A DNA stretch of 64,000 bases from Armillaria gallica (lineage: Eukaryota; Basidiomycota; Agaricomycetes; Agaricales; Physalacriaceae). Numbering within the stretch: position 1 is the stretch's first letter; every line of letters starts with the position of its first letter. Made by a program: the position numbers and the translations under genes. The DNA lies in assembly GCA_037576215.1 (NCBI GenBank), contig JBANDB010000002.1, positions 868,001 to 932,000 of the forward strand, in the 5' to 3' direction. Below the pieces are notes generated by a model. The model saw only the letters and a program-made list of their open reading frames with translations. It was not told where the DNA came from and ran no database searches. Shown one piece after another: positions 32,993-43,983 of this stretch.

Positions 32993-34378
32993 ATGTCCTT
33001 CAATTATGAAGACGTAGCATCCGACGTGCCATATTCCATTTGGTCGATGTTAGCCCCCGCCGGCGGAATGATAGCCCTGTCATGCCTGGCATGGTATGGG
33101 TACAGACATGTTGCATGTACGCTCGAAGAAAATCGGAAGGAGTTGTCGGTGTTGAGATCGGCCCTGGCGCAGAGAGATGCAGAGGTCTTATCATTGCGGA
33201 AGGCGCTTTCGGAGCCAACGCAACAGGTGAGCAGCATTTGGCGTGCAAGGGGAATAGGAAACTAATGCTTGGTTCGTAGCCACAGAAAACAGCCACACCA
33301 CCGTTGCGGAAGGATGGGACCGAAGTGCAAGCGTTGAGACGGCGCATTTCGGATCTGAACAAAGAACTAGAGGAATTCCGTGCTCACAACCGTGCACTGA
33401 CCCTTGATGTTCAAGCGGGAAGAGAAGAACAACGCGAGCTCGGGCTCAAGCTTCAGCAGAGCGACAAGTTGTCGAGGGCACGAGCGGAGGAGTTGCAGGT
33501 TGCTCAGATGTACTTGAGCACAGCAGATCAATTCTCTGGTGTCGAGATCATTCAAGCTGTGGAGACACTGAACGAGGAGATCTCTGGGACCGCTGCGACA
33601 CTCGCGGATATCTACGAGCAAGCAGAGAGAGCGACAGATAAGCTTAGAACGGAAATATCCTATCGACACGTTGCTGACATCCTGGGGGATACGATGGCTA
33701 GGTTCATCGAGTCCAATCCGCAATACGAAGTACTTCAGGTTGCTTTTAGTGCTGCCATTTGCGCGCATGCGGGGGCGATGGTTATGGCATGGTGCCTAAG
33801 GAGAGATCCTGGAAAGGAAGAGGGCTGGAACGAAGTATATGATCGTATACGGCAGTCAGGTAGGAGCATATATCCTTCAAGGCCGACGTCCGCCTAACTC
33901 TTCCGCAGAGAAGCAAGCTATTGCTGGCAAGTGGCGAGCCCTAACACAAAAGGCTATAGAGCCTCCATCCAAGCACGATGAGGCCGAAATAGAGACTGTC
34001 CTTGAGGAGACACTCGCTAACATCCTCACTATTGCTGGTTTTGATCCAGGCGACAATAAACTTGCGGAAACGCTAGTAGGCTCAGGGATAGCAAAGAAAT
34101 TGGTGGAGTTGCGCTTCTGTGCACGGCAGGGTGTTACGTCGTGTGAGATGGAGCCGGTGTACGTTGCGCCAGGTCTTCTGTTTAGTTCCGAGGTGATGGA
34201 GGACGCATTGGGTCGAGGAGATTTTGAGCGGCAGGATGGCGAAATGCAAATATGTTCTACTACGGAACTGGGGCTTGCAGCAACTGAGGGCTGGGGAGAA
34301 GACGACAAAACCAGCCTAAAAATCTTGAAGAAGGCCAAGGTGATCCTCCTGTCCGGGCTGAACGATATTGTGGCGTAG
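32993..34378 (+). CDS. CC-G: membrane-anchored coiled-coil paralogue
   Basis: Predicted 427-residue protein from exons 32993-33226, 33280-33859 and 33909-34378. Unlike the other CC proteins it begins with a short N-terminal segment and a hydrophobic stretch at about residues 18-38 (WSMLAPAGGMIALSCLAWYG), followed directly by coiled coil (LEENRKELSVLRSALAQRDA). This looks like a signal anchor with the coiled coil exposed to one side. More coiled coil follows (VQALRRRISDLNKELEEFRA). Family landmarks are IQAVETLNEEISGTAATLAD, VLQVAFSAAICAHAG, IAGKWRALTQKA after intron 2, and CSTTELGLAA near the end. It is the most divergent family member and has no adjacent Hsp70. Confidence 0.8.
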
Positions 34379-34871
34379 TGACAGTCCTGTGATGTGCATA
34401 TTTTCATAGTAAATATTATTTAGTCGCCTTTGACAGCGAGTACTTTGTGATTTTGTACGCACCAGCGGAGATTGTCAATTGACGGACGACAGAAATCAGA
34501 CAAAGGTAGCCGGCGTTCGGCATTCTCGGCTCAACACGGCAGTCTGTCGGAGATAAAGTTGAAGCTCAATCGGGACTAAGTATTGCCGCTGCTGGCCTGA
34601 CTCCGAGGTCTGTCCAATTTTCCTCTACCTCGGCCGTCGACTTGTCGCTGTACTTCGAAGTAATACTTCGGGATTTTTCAAGAATAGCCATCCTGGCATC
34701 ATGTGCTACAAATGGTACTGTTCAATGTTCTACTCTTCGTTTTTTTGTTTGCGTGATTCTACTGGCAGCATGTGGTCCTAATTCAATGAAAAATGGTATC
34801 TAATGCATAGGAAGTCAAGTATCGATCGATGGTTACAGTAAATGGTAGCTGCAGTAGTGGGCCGTTTTACC
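34379..34871. other. Convergent intergenic CC-G/CC-H
   Basis: Nearly 500 bp between the stops of CC-G and CC-H. No coding or repeat feature recognised. Confidence 0.45.
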
Positions 34872-36250
34872 TTACACCTTAGGTATTATCTCTGACATCG
34901 TCGAGCAGAGGACCACCTTCGGCTTAAGGAGGACGGCCGAGTAACCATCCTTTTGGACCGACCGCGAAACCTTCAGTCCTAGCTCGCAGGTGCAGAGAAC
35001 GTGATCTGAGTCCAGTACCGTGAATTCTCCGTCTCCATTCTCCATCGTATCTGGCACGAAGCTACTGCCTCCGCCAACGGAGAAAATCACAATATCCTCT
35101 GACACGATACCCTCGCCCATCCCTCTGTCCAATTCCATGGCTAAATGGACAATCTCTTCTATTCTCTCCCCGTATCTTTTTATCAGAAATGACGTAGATG
35201 CCTCCCAGGGCGGATTTGTACCCACACCAGTCCATCCGGCGAAGATCAAAACAATCGCCAGTTTCCTGACGACGGTTTTTATCCATTCCTTTTTGACATC
35301 GGAAAGGGACTCGTACTTGGACCCAGATCGAGTCATTGCCCTCCACCGGCCCGCGACAACCTGCGTATCTGGGGTATGTCAGTGCTTATTATTTCTGATC
35401 TTGTACAGCTGACTCACTCGTCGCTTGGATCTTTGCATATAGACGGCTGAGATTCTCGTCCGTACGTTTTTCTATGTGCCACATGGAGATGAAGTCCGCG
35501 CAAGATTGAACCAACGCCGCTTGCATGGCGATTTGAACAACCTGCATGCGCGTCTCTTCATTTATTGTGGAACACAGCAGATCAATGATGTAGCTTCCAA
35601 ACCAGTGCATGGCCTCTGCTCGAGCGGCCTCAAAATCGACCCTGGCGCCAAATGTCATGGAATCTGCCATGTATGCCGACACTTGGTATATCTCTGCATT
35701 TAAGGTTTCGATCTTCGCGACGAGCTCGTCGGTGGACAAAGTATCGTTCCTCATCGAATAAGCGTGCGCATCCTGCAATTCCTGCGTGCGTATGTCCAAG
35801 AGACGACGCTCATCTTTGCGTACCGCTTGCTCCCGCTCCAAATCTGCATGCAGTTGGATCAAATCTTTATCCCGGGCGGCCATTTTCTCTTCCAACGAAA
35901 CAATCTTTTGTTCAGCCAAGCCCAGCTCCTTTTGCAGCTCCTTCACCTCTTCATTGCGCATCGTTTCAGATGACTTTTGATTGTTCAAAGTTTGTGTCAA
36001 TGTCCATCATGCCCTGTGCAACGGAGAACCTCACCGCAGTATCATTATAATTCCTCTGTCCTCTCTCTCTCCGGCTGCTGGGATCAACGGTGTTCATCGT
36101 ATGTGCTTGGTGCAATGACTGCAAGGCATGCCCATGGTTTGAATTCGCGGTAGGCTGTCGCCCTCGACCAGCATTGGTGTCGCCTGTAGCCTGTCTCCGA
36201 AACAATCGCTGGCCATGGCGCTTCATTAGTGCTTCAGCTTTCCCAAGCAT
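34872..36250 (-). CDS. CC-H: coiled-coil partner protein of Hsp70-F
   Basis: Predicted 422-residue protein from exons 36250-36035, 35973-35418 and 35368-34872. The first intron (35974-36034, GTGAGG...AAAAG) is inferred from frame: it joins YNDTA to SSETMRNEEVKELQ in phase. Residues 1-72 are basic and probably disordered. Residues about 75-140 are coiled coil (KELQKELGLAEQKIVSLEEK, then DLEREQAVRKDERRLLDIRT). Then come LVAKIETLNAEIYQVSAYMA, VVQIAMQAALVQSC and, after the second intron, VVAGRWRAMTRSGSKY, GERIEEIVHLAMELDRGMGE and CTCELGLKVS. If the first intron is wrong, an in-frame ATG at 35961 would give a shorter protein. It is head-to-head with the intact Hsp70-F. Confidence 0.78.
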
Positions 36251-36464
36251 GCTTGAACGACTGGTCGGCGGTCCTGTTGGTGAACGGAAACAATCGATGT
36301 GACTGTAGAGGCCAACGGGTCACATTGGGAGCATGTAACCCACATGTTCTCCTCTGAAGGTCATACAATCCTTTCACCATATCACTGGATGTGTGAATGA
36401 TAGGGATAAGAACGATTGCTTATATTCCCTTGCATACGCCCTTTTGACCACCCACGACGCCACC
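36251..36464. promoter_or_regulatory. Shared upstream region of pair F (CC-H/Hsp70-F)
   Basis: These 214 bp between divergent starts contain GGGTCACATTGGGAGCATG (36,317-36,335) and several CACAT/ATGTG motifs. The CGGACCG element of pairs C-E is absent. Length and orientation suggest a bidirectional promoter. Confidence 0.5.
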
Positions 36465-38932
36465 ATGAACACCCGGTTGCCCTACATTGGCGATTCCAGG
36501 AAGCTGCTCTTGGCTTTCGACCTCGGAACGACTTATAGCGGGATCTCATACAGGTAACTCTTTCAGCATGCTCAGTGGATCCATCTCTGAAGTTTGTGTT
36601 CATAGCATACTCGACCCGGACATCCGTCCAACAATTCAGCCTGTCACTAGGTATAATACTTGGGTCCTTGAGCTACCAGAAACCTAATTATCTCCAGGTA
36701 TCCTTCCCTGGAAGGCACTGGTAGCAACGCAAAAATCCCGACGGTCATCTGCTATGATCAGAATGGCAGAATGAGGGCCGCCGGCGCCGAAGCGACGAGC
36801 GAATATGTGAATGACAAGATCGAAGAGGAGGGATGGATCCGATGCGAAAAGTAGGCGATACTTCCATTCATATCCTTGTCTTATGATGAACGCTCTGTTA
36901 CCCAGGTTCAAATTACACCTCCGCCCTCCTGCCAAGGACGCAAAGTCAGATAACATCAACCAAGCCATTTCGCCGCTTCCGGCCAACAAAGACGTCATTA
37001 CGCTTTTTGCTGATTTCTATGCATACCTCTTCGAGTGCGCCAAGACCTTCATACAGCAGACACATCCGAGCGGCGTGACGTTTTGGTCTTCGATCGAGGA
37101 TTCGATTGAATTCATCCTGAGCCATCCAAACGGATGGGAAGGAAAACAGCAGGAACAGATGCGCAAGGCCGTGGTGCAGGCTGGTCTTGTCGGTGACAAC
37201 ACCAAGAACACGCATGTACACTTTGTTACCGAAGGAGAAGCTAGTCTGCATTTTTGTATCCAGAAAGGTCTTTCATCGCATGTGAAGGTGAGCACCGCAC
37301 TGTTTCCGTCCCTGTAGATATCTCATGTCGCTTACAGGAGGGAGAAGGCATAATCATTGTCGACGCCGGAGGTGGAACTGTCGATATCAGTAGCTACACT
37401 AGTATTTCGACCGGAAGCGCTGGGAAATACTCGTTCCGGGAGATTGCCGCCCCGTTTTGTAAGTCATCGACTTTCCTTCTCTCCGACACTTAGACTTTCA
37501 CATTAATCCCATACAGGTGACTTTGCTGGGTCTATATTTGTGACACAGCGCGCTCGTACTCACATTGACGGTAACGTCTGGCACACGTCGACCTTCTTCT
37601 TTCATTTATGAATTCTTAGCGAAGTTGAAAAACTCTAAATTCCTCGATGACCTTGATCATATCACTGAATGCTTCGACAAGTCGACGAAGCTTCGTTTCA
37701 AGGACTCGGCAGAGCCAGCTTTCGTCAAATTTGGAAGCCTTCGTGACAAGGATTTTGCGTGTGATATCCGATCAGGTCAACTCAAGCTGAAAGGGTGAGC
37801 GAGATCGATATATGGACGGACCGATGTTTAGATCGCATAGGACCGATGTTGCGATTTTCTTCGAACCGTCGATTATTTCTATCACTAAAGCTATCGATGC
37901 GCAAGTAGCCGCATCGAAGAGGCCTATTTCGGTGAGTGTCACACCGTAAAGGATCGTGCTACTAGATGCTCATCACGGCATCTGAAGGCCGTTTTTCTCG
38001 TCGGTGGCTTTGCTGCGAGTGATTGGCTCTTCCAAAAAATACAGGAGCACACAAACCCGCTCGGCCTGACTCTTGCTCGACCGGATAGTCATGTGTCAGT
38101 GTTTTTATTCCATTCGCTCTGTCCCGACTGTCTGTTTGTGCTCTAAAATTTGGTCCACAGAAACAAAGCCGTTGCTGATGGTGCAGTCTCATTCCATCTC
38201 GACCACGCTGTTACCGCGCGTGTCTCAAAGTACAATTACGGTGTACGAATTTACACCGACTTTGACCCTCTAGACGAGGAGCATATCCGTCGTCGGACAA
38301 AGACCTTTGTGGACTGTTCCGGAGCACGCTCTTTGGGTGGACAATATAGTGTCATTCTAGCTAAGGTAATATTTCTGTTTTCATGAGCTCGCTGTTGTCA
38401 TTAACTGTCCTCCAGGACGTCCTTGTCTCTGAAGAGACCGAATTCCGTCAGTCTTATCGCATACTCTCACGAGCCTTGCCAGGTTTAGGTGCCATCACGA
38501 CCTCAATCTACCGTTATACCGGGAGAAGGGTCCATCCGAAGTGGATGGATGTTGATGAAGGTTGGTGGTCTCCAGGTCTTGCAACGCTACTCTCAATACC
38601 TTGTGCAGACGATTATTCAGCGTATTGCTCTGTCACAGCTGATACTTCCATCGTGGCAAAGTCACTGGATCCTCAGCGTTGTTCGGACGGTACCTACTAC
38701 TATCAACTGAGTTTTGACGTCGTGATATTATTTGGTATGACGGAGCTGAAGGCGCAGCTTGCGTGGATTGAAGATGTGAGTTACATGAACTACGATTTTA
38801 TACGCGCGGTTAATGAATCATGCATCTTGTTTAAGGGCGTAGAGAAGAGGTAACACTGCGCTTCTAGTGGATGATTCATTACGATAGCTGACAATGTCTT
38901 ACAGGGGTCCTGTTCAAGTCATATACGATTAG
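36465..38932 (+). CDS. Hsp70-F: Hsp70-like ATPase (HSPA12-type)
   Basis: Complete model of 14 exons that joins in frame to 591 residues. Exons: 36465-36553, 36606-36650, 36698-36850, 36906-37287, 37338-37458, 37517-37570, 37620-37794, 37841-37931, 37988-38094, 38161-38365, 38416-38560, 38609-38775, 38836-38849 and 38905-38932. Phosphate-1 is LLLAFDLGTTYSGISY (about residues 14-29). FVTEGEASLHFC precedes phosphate-2 IIIVDAGGGTVDISSYT, and the adenosine-side motif is VFLVGGFAASDWLF. The C-terminal region has NKAVADGAVSFHLD, RRRTKTF, TELKAQLAWIED and the end RGPVQVIYD. It lacks the beta-sandwich substrate domain of classical Hsp70s and fits HSPA12-like ATPases. One exon is only 14 nt. It is the best reference gene for the cluster. 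Confidence 0.88.
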
Positions 38933-40250
38933 AAGGGCTGATAATTTTGCGTATTATCATGTCGCAAACTCCGGGGTGTTGATTTTTTCCCATGATATTT
39001 TATAAAGCGCACGAGGAATGTTCTGCTTCAATTTGTTCCGCGCTTGTTCGTGTATTCCTATATTCCTGCAATGAAACACAATATTGTCCGAGTTCGTTGC
39101 GAAATATTTCGCAACACTGAATAGTATCCTGCCGAACCACTCAATATAGCCATGACTTTCCGCCCTTAGCACCATTGCCACGTAGGCAGGTAGGTAGTAT
39201 TACACGGCACGGTCCAACTGGGAACGCCGGACGTAGATAATACATGCTTGGTACACTGACACTCTAGCATCACAATCACGTACTTAATTATCCACTGATA
39301 CCTCCAACCGAACCCAAGGCCGAGCTCACGGTCAACTTTACGCCGCTGGGTAGAACCTAGGGCCCAGTTGAAGGCCTCCGGGGCCTGCTATCTGCAGCCC
39401 CTCATTAAGTCGATGCATCGGTAGCTCAGTGGGAGGCACCTCAGCCCATGAAGCCAAGCGACGCTCTCCAAAAAGGTGATTTGAGGCATCAATCTACGCT
39501 CACAAAGGAAGTTCGGCAATGGCCGGTGTACTGTTCAGCTGCCGAGCTGACACAGCCTTAGAATTTTTCTCGCAGAGATTGGGGGATAGTTGACTAGACG
39601 ATGGGGAAAATCAACGTTCCACAATAATCTTGAGGAACGCTGGGATGGCAATCGGTGCGGAGCACACGCGGATGTCAAATCACGAAGACTGGAGCCTTCG
39701 AGGAGGGAAATTACGAAGGATAAGTCCTTCGAGGAGCAATCAGACTGTGTATCAGCCTGAAAATTTTTTTCAATTTCGCAGCAGAGCAGTGTGGTAGCGC
39801 GTAGACCAATTAAAAGGAACAGTAGTCAAGGTAGACAGGGAGTAGGGGAGTAGTAAGCGCTGCAATCTCAGTCGCTGTCAGAGATGATGGTGGTTCATTA
39901 TGAAGGTCGGTTATGTGAATCCAAAAGAGGAAATTCTCATCAGACTCAGTCGAGATGACTGAGAGCACGGGTCAGCTCATCTCGACCATTGACCATTAGC
40001 CACCACCACGCACCCCATCGTCGACGGTGCAGCCTGCCACTGCCATCATCACTATTCCCTCGACAACGGCGGCGACTGGTAATACGCTCAGTGCCCCTCG
40101 TACTATTGTCGCCTACATCTCTTCTGTTTTATAGAGGAACATGGTGGACGTACATCCGGTATTTTGACATTTCGGTGCGTCGTTGGAATCCCTTTGGTAA
40201 GAGTACTATTACTGACCAGGCTCGACGTACAGAGTGCCCTGCTGCTGACA
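38933..40250. other. Intergenic between Hsp70 cluster and F-box block
   Basis: These 1.3 kb mark the change from the Hsp70/CC cluster to the F-box/P450 block. I see no gene. A stretch at 39,412-39,490 looks superficially like a tRNA D-arm (see rejected items). An open frame runs upstream of the F-box start from 40,164 but is probably 5' leader. Confidence 0.5.
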
Positions 40251-41648
40251 ATGTCGGACAAGATCTCTGCAGCAAACGATTCGCGTCCCTCTTTACCTCA
40301 AGAACTGATTGATTATATCCTCGACTTCCTCAATGATGATGTCCCTGTTTTACGGATGTGCTTTCTTGCTTCCAATAGTCTCTTGCCCAGGAGCCGTCAT
40401 CACATCTATCCCTGTGTTCTCATCGTGCACGATATGGACCTTGACTCGTTTAGGGAACGATATGCTGGGAAATTGTACAGATGCGGGAATTTTGACGCAT
40501 TGTTGAAACATTCCCCTCATGTCGGGCCGCTAGTGAGAACACTTGGGATACATACAATAGGGATGCATACCATATCCGAGAGACTGGTTGAATTGTGCGC
40601 CGATTCTTCATTCCATTCTATTTTTACCTCCCTCCACACTCTCTCTCAAATCCAACTCGTTGATCGGAGAGGTATGACCGATTGGGACTACTTTCCGAGC
40701 GTATTTCAACAGCTCTTTCTCAGAACGCTACGTTCCTTGCGACTCACAACAGTGCACCTCAAAGGCATTGCATACAATACAAATGCTGACTTGGAAGATG
40801 TATTCACCGCGGTGGTGAACCCAGCTCTAAAGCATCTGTCGATTGACTCCGATTCCGGAGAAATAACATCATCCAACCTGCCAATATCGATTCGGCGGCC
40901 AGCTAATGGCCTGCCAGAGCTGGAATCTCTGTCCATGTCTGGGGATGCCGTGTTTCGGCAGATAGGATTCCTTTTCTTCAATAGATCCCTGTACAACATC
41001 CACCATGTCCGACAGCTTTCTCTTCAATTGGGCGCCGACACCAAGGAATGGGTCATACAAGCCCTTCTCGATGAGATGCGTGATACCCTTGAATATTTAA
41101 CTCTAGATGTTACGCCGAATGGTCCGGGTACGCAGGTCTGTTCTGATCTTAATAATACACACTCACAACATCGCCAGACCGAAATACTGGTTTCGACCTG
41201 AGACGACACAAGAAACTCAAATCATTTTTCGTCGTCCTTTACTTTGCAGTGAATACCTGGCTCCTTAAGACCCATTTCGGTGCTGCATTACAAACATTGA
41301 CTGTTGAGCTCCTTAACAACCATTGGGTCCCAACTGGTCCTACATTGGCAGAGGTTGATGCGCACATTAACAGACTGGCGTTACCTATGCTGCGACATGT
41401 ACATGTCAAGCTGCACGACGATGGCCATGACGAATGCAACTCCTATTGGTGTGACGGTGATTACCTACCCCAGGATCATGGTGAATGGAGGCGCCAGGTC
41501 GAGGAGCAGATGCCCCTGCTAAGCAGCAAAGGGATCTTAGAAGTCGAGGTTGTGATACGTTAGTCCATTCCTCCATTCGTCGCCGCACATCCTGACGCAC
41601 CTTCTCTTAGAGCGCTATTGTGTAGCGAGGGCAAATGATTCCATCTGA
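40251..41648 (+). CDS. F-box-like protein A
   Basis: Predicted 431-residue protein from exons 40251-41127, 41178-41558 and 41611-41648. The F-box-like motif is at about residues 14-55 (LPQELIDYILDFLNDDVPVL then PRSRHHIY), typical of the large basidiomycete F-box family whose members recruit targets to SCF ubiquitin ligases. The remainder has LRR-like strands, such as NPALKHLSID and VRQLSLQL. Exon 3 encodes only QRYCVARANDSI; the equivalent 3' mini-exon is conserved in F-box B and C (QRHCISRAFD, QRYCIQRAFD). The start MSDKISAANDS was chosen because the frame further upstream looks like leader sequence. A P450 3' relic follows on the opposite strand, as it does after F-box C. Confidence 0.82.
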
Positions 41649-42469
41649 TACATGAGTCTACTTCGCCTTGTATAATTATATTCTTTCGTGTATCATTACA
41701 AGCATATATCCGCCGGACCTCTCAATTCTGTCAACAGCTGACGAAAGAAAGGACTCGCAATCATCACATCGCCATCAATGCACTTCTTGAACAGCACGTT
41801 ACTGCTCTGATTCGGAAACTGATTAGCAGCGAATCAGCCAGATGGAAGAACCCTACCCATCTTCACTTCAAAATTCAGGAGAGCACGCGACATGAAGCCT
41901 TTCGATTGGTACCATTGTCGGCGAGGAACCAGCAGGCGTTGTATACAAGGATCACCGCTGAGTCTCAGGACCCGTAGTGTTCAGGTATATTCAAAGCACA
42001 TACTTCAAGAGGCCGCGGAGCTGCCGAAGATTTGCTCGCCTGTATTGTGACAATGAACGACTAGTATGGTGAGGTTTTGAAATCTTTTTCGTCGTTTCTA
42101 CTCCATCACCAAACAAACTCACCAAATATCCCGAATCAAGAAAGCACCATAAACTTCAACCTACGTGCATGCGTCGGATTACCTGCCCTTATTGCTGTCT
42201 CACCTACAAACACTTTTCTTACATGCGTTCGGTTCTCAACCCCATCACATATGTTGTTTCCGAGATGATTAAGAATTCGACCCCTCTGGCTGTAAATGAC
42301 TTCCATCTGCTCGGCATAAACAACCACATCGGATGCCGAGGTCTCTTCCACGTTAATCTCAAGCACACACCACGATCACCGGAGTCACCGGATCAACCTG
42401 AAATGCTCACTTTAGATCTATAACTGCCGACAGAACCGTTCGCATTGCAATATACATTCACTACTACAA
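41649..42469. other. 3' flank with P450 relic
   Basis: Contains the P450 fragment at 41,795-41,905. The rest, including open frames at 42,077-42,423, shows no recognisable product. Confidence 0.45.
41795..41905 (-). pseudogene. P450 C-terminal relic
   Basis: On the minus strand this matches the last exon of the P450 genes at 47,940 and 51,677. The end of the gene (KVLFxK) is recognisable as TTCTTGAACAGCACGTTACT on the plus strand, followed by the region coding FDVKM. It is broken, and the heme-binding exon is not found upstream. Confidence 0.6.
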
Positions 42470-43240
42470 CTACACTTCTTCTACATGGCGGCAATTCGGG
42501 TACAGCAAGTCAAACGGGAATGTACACGATTTAATGAAACGTCCTTGATGATAGAAATTGTATGGCACGTCCCCATAAATCCTGAATCTCTCAGGTATCT
42601 GTGAAGCAGGTTCACTATCATCGATAGCAGCCAAAATATCGCCCTCGGTCTCCGGCCATGGGAATCCCCTGCTTCCCATCACTACTTTGACTTCTTCTCC
42701 AACATGCTGAGGGTTTCCATCTCGGTCGACGAAATCAAGCCCCCATAACCGCAGCGGAGGTTCTGAGGCTTTTGCATCCCAGACTCGTATTTGGAGGGTG
42801 GACGTGAAGGGAAAGACTCTGTATAATGAGGTCTGGGACGATAAGGGAGGCGTCTGTGTGGTGATGAGTACAGAATATAAGAGAAGATATCAACGTACCC
42901 AGGAATCATGGTACTGCTGTGGAACTTGACTCAGAGCCTGGTCCTGATCCTGATCCATGGCATCCCAGTTATCGTGAATATATATATATCCGAGCACCTG
43001 ATTTTCTGAGCCGCGATATTCTAGGGTTAATCCCCCTACAGGACGACCGTCAGTGGCAGGTTGTCCGATGACTTGAAGATAGGTCCTGTGTGAGGTGGAA
43101 GGAGGCGGGTAGTCTCTCGTAGACAGACAACGATACAGACCTATTGATGGAAGGGAGGGACGATCTGTATGTAGTCTGTTGCTTAATCGGGCCACCTGCC
43201 TTGCAACCCAGTTATTACTAATTTGATGGAAACCCGGCAA
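42470..43240 (-). CDS. Unknown two-exon gene, 5' end unclear
   Basis: A long open segment (up to 43,240) ends at a GTACGT donor near 42,902. After a roughly 45-bp intron ending ACACAG, the frame continues (TPPLSSQTSLYRVFPFTSTL) without a stop to TAG 42470. Sequence hallmarks are LQIRVWDAKASEPPLRLWG, GFPWPETEGDILAAIDDSE and PERFRIYGDVPYNFYHQG. The conserved reading frame across the splice supports a real gene. I recognise no family. There is no in-frame ATG near the 5' end: the open frame begins just after a TAA, so an upstream exon is missing, unidentified or lost. The Copia-type element 400 bp further on may have disrupted the 5' part. Confidence 0.5.
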
Positions 43241-43643
43241 CGCTTAACTGATTTATTCAGGATCTTGGGACGCGTTTGAAGACTATAGAGGGCCATTTAT
43301 TTACGATATAACGTCTCTTATCACATAAAACGAATTTATTATGAAGGGAAGGATGGTTAATGCATTATTTTCTGTCCAGACGCGCTGTACGGCTTGCAAT
43401 CGGCACTCTAAACTTGCCGCCGGGATCTTCAGATCTGATTCCGTTTGGCGCAGTGCCGACTCACGGCAATCAAATTATGTCATGCTTTGTAATAACGCGG
43501 TTGCAAGTAAAACCCCCCGCGTTAAACAATAGACTAGGAGGCGGGATGGTTCTGGGTATGTGCAAATTCATCTCAGCTGGGGTGCTGGAGTCCATTCGAT
43601 GGGCTGCAGCTAAGGCCCTTAAATACTCGACTCGAAGACAATA
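43241..43643. other. Intergenic before the Copia element
   Basis: These 400 bp contain only short unsupported frames. They would hold the missing 5' exon(s) or promoter of the gene at 42,470-43,240 if that gene is still alive. Confidence 0.4.
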
Positions 43644-43648
43644 GGCTT

Positions 43649-43844
43649 TGTTGGGAATAGGCGTCGGCAGGGGAAATGAACGTGGTGGTAGTGGCTTGAA
43701 CGAAGGTATATTCCGGTATAAATACGCAGTAGGTGGTGGTACAAAGCCAAGTTACCGTGATGATCGATACGAAAATCAAAATAAGGTAAAACAAAAAAAC
43801 GGCGTAGCCGTCAGCCCAGTGGCTGTGAAACCATATCCTCAACA
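43649..43844 (-). repeat. LTR (3' LTR in element orientation)
   Basis: 196-bp long terminal repeat, TGTTGGGAATAGG...CCTCAACA on the plus strand. The adjacent interior carries the purine-rich AGTGGGAG (minus strand) directly next to the LTR, a candidate polypurine tract, repeated twice more within 110 bp. Confidence 0.85.
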
Positions 43845-43983
43845 CTCCCACTGTTTCACAGACACCGTAGCGTAGAAAGATAGACAGAAATAAAGAAAAT
43901 TAAAAGACATACGAAGATATGAAACGGCTGGAAGCTCCCACTGAAATGATACTCCCACTGAATCCGTAGCCCATGAATATCTC

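Noticed and set aside
39411..39490. tRNA-like sequence (GGTAGCTCAGTGGG and matching GATGC/GCATC ends)
   Set aside because: The D-arm look-alike is present, but there is no T-arm consensus (GGTTCRANNCC) and no sound anticodon stem could be drawn.
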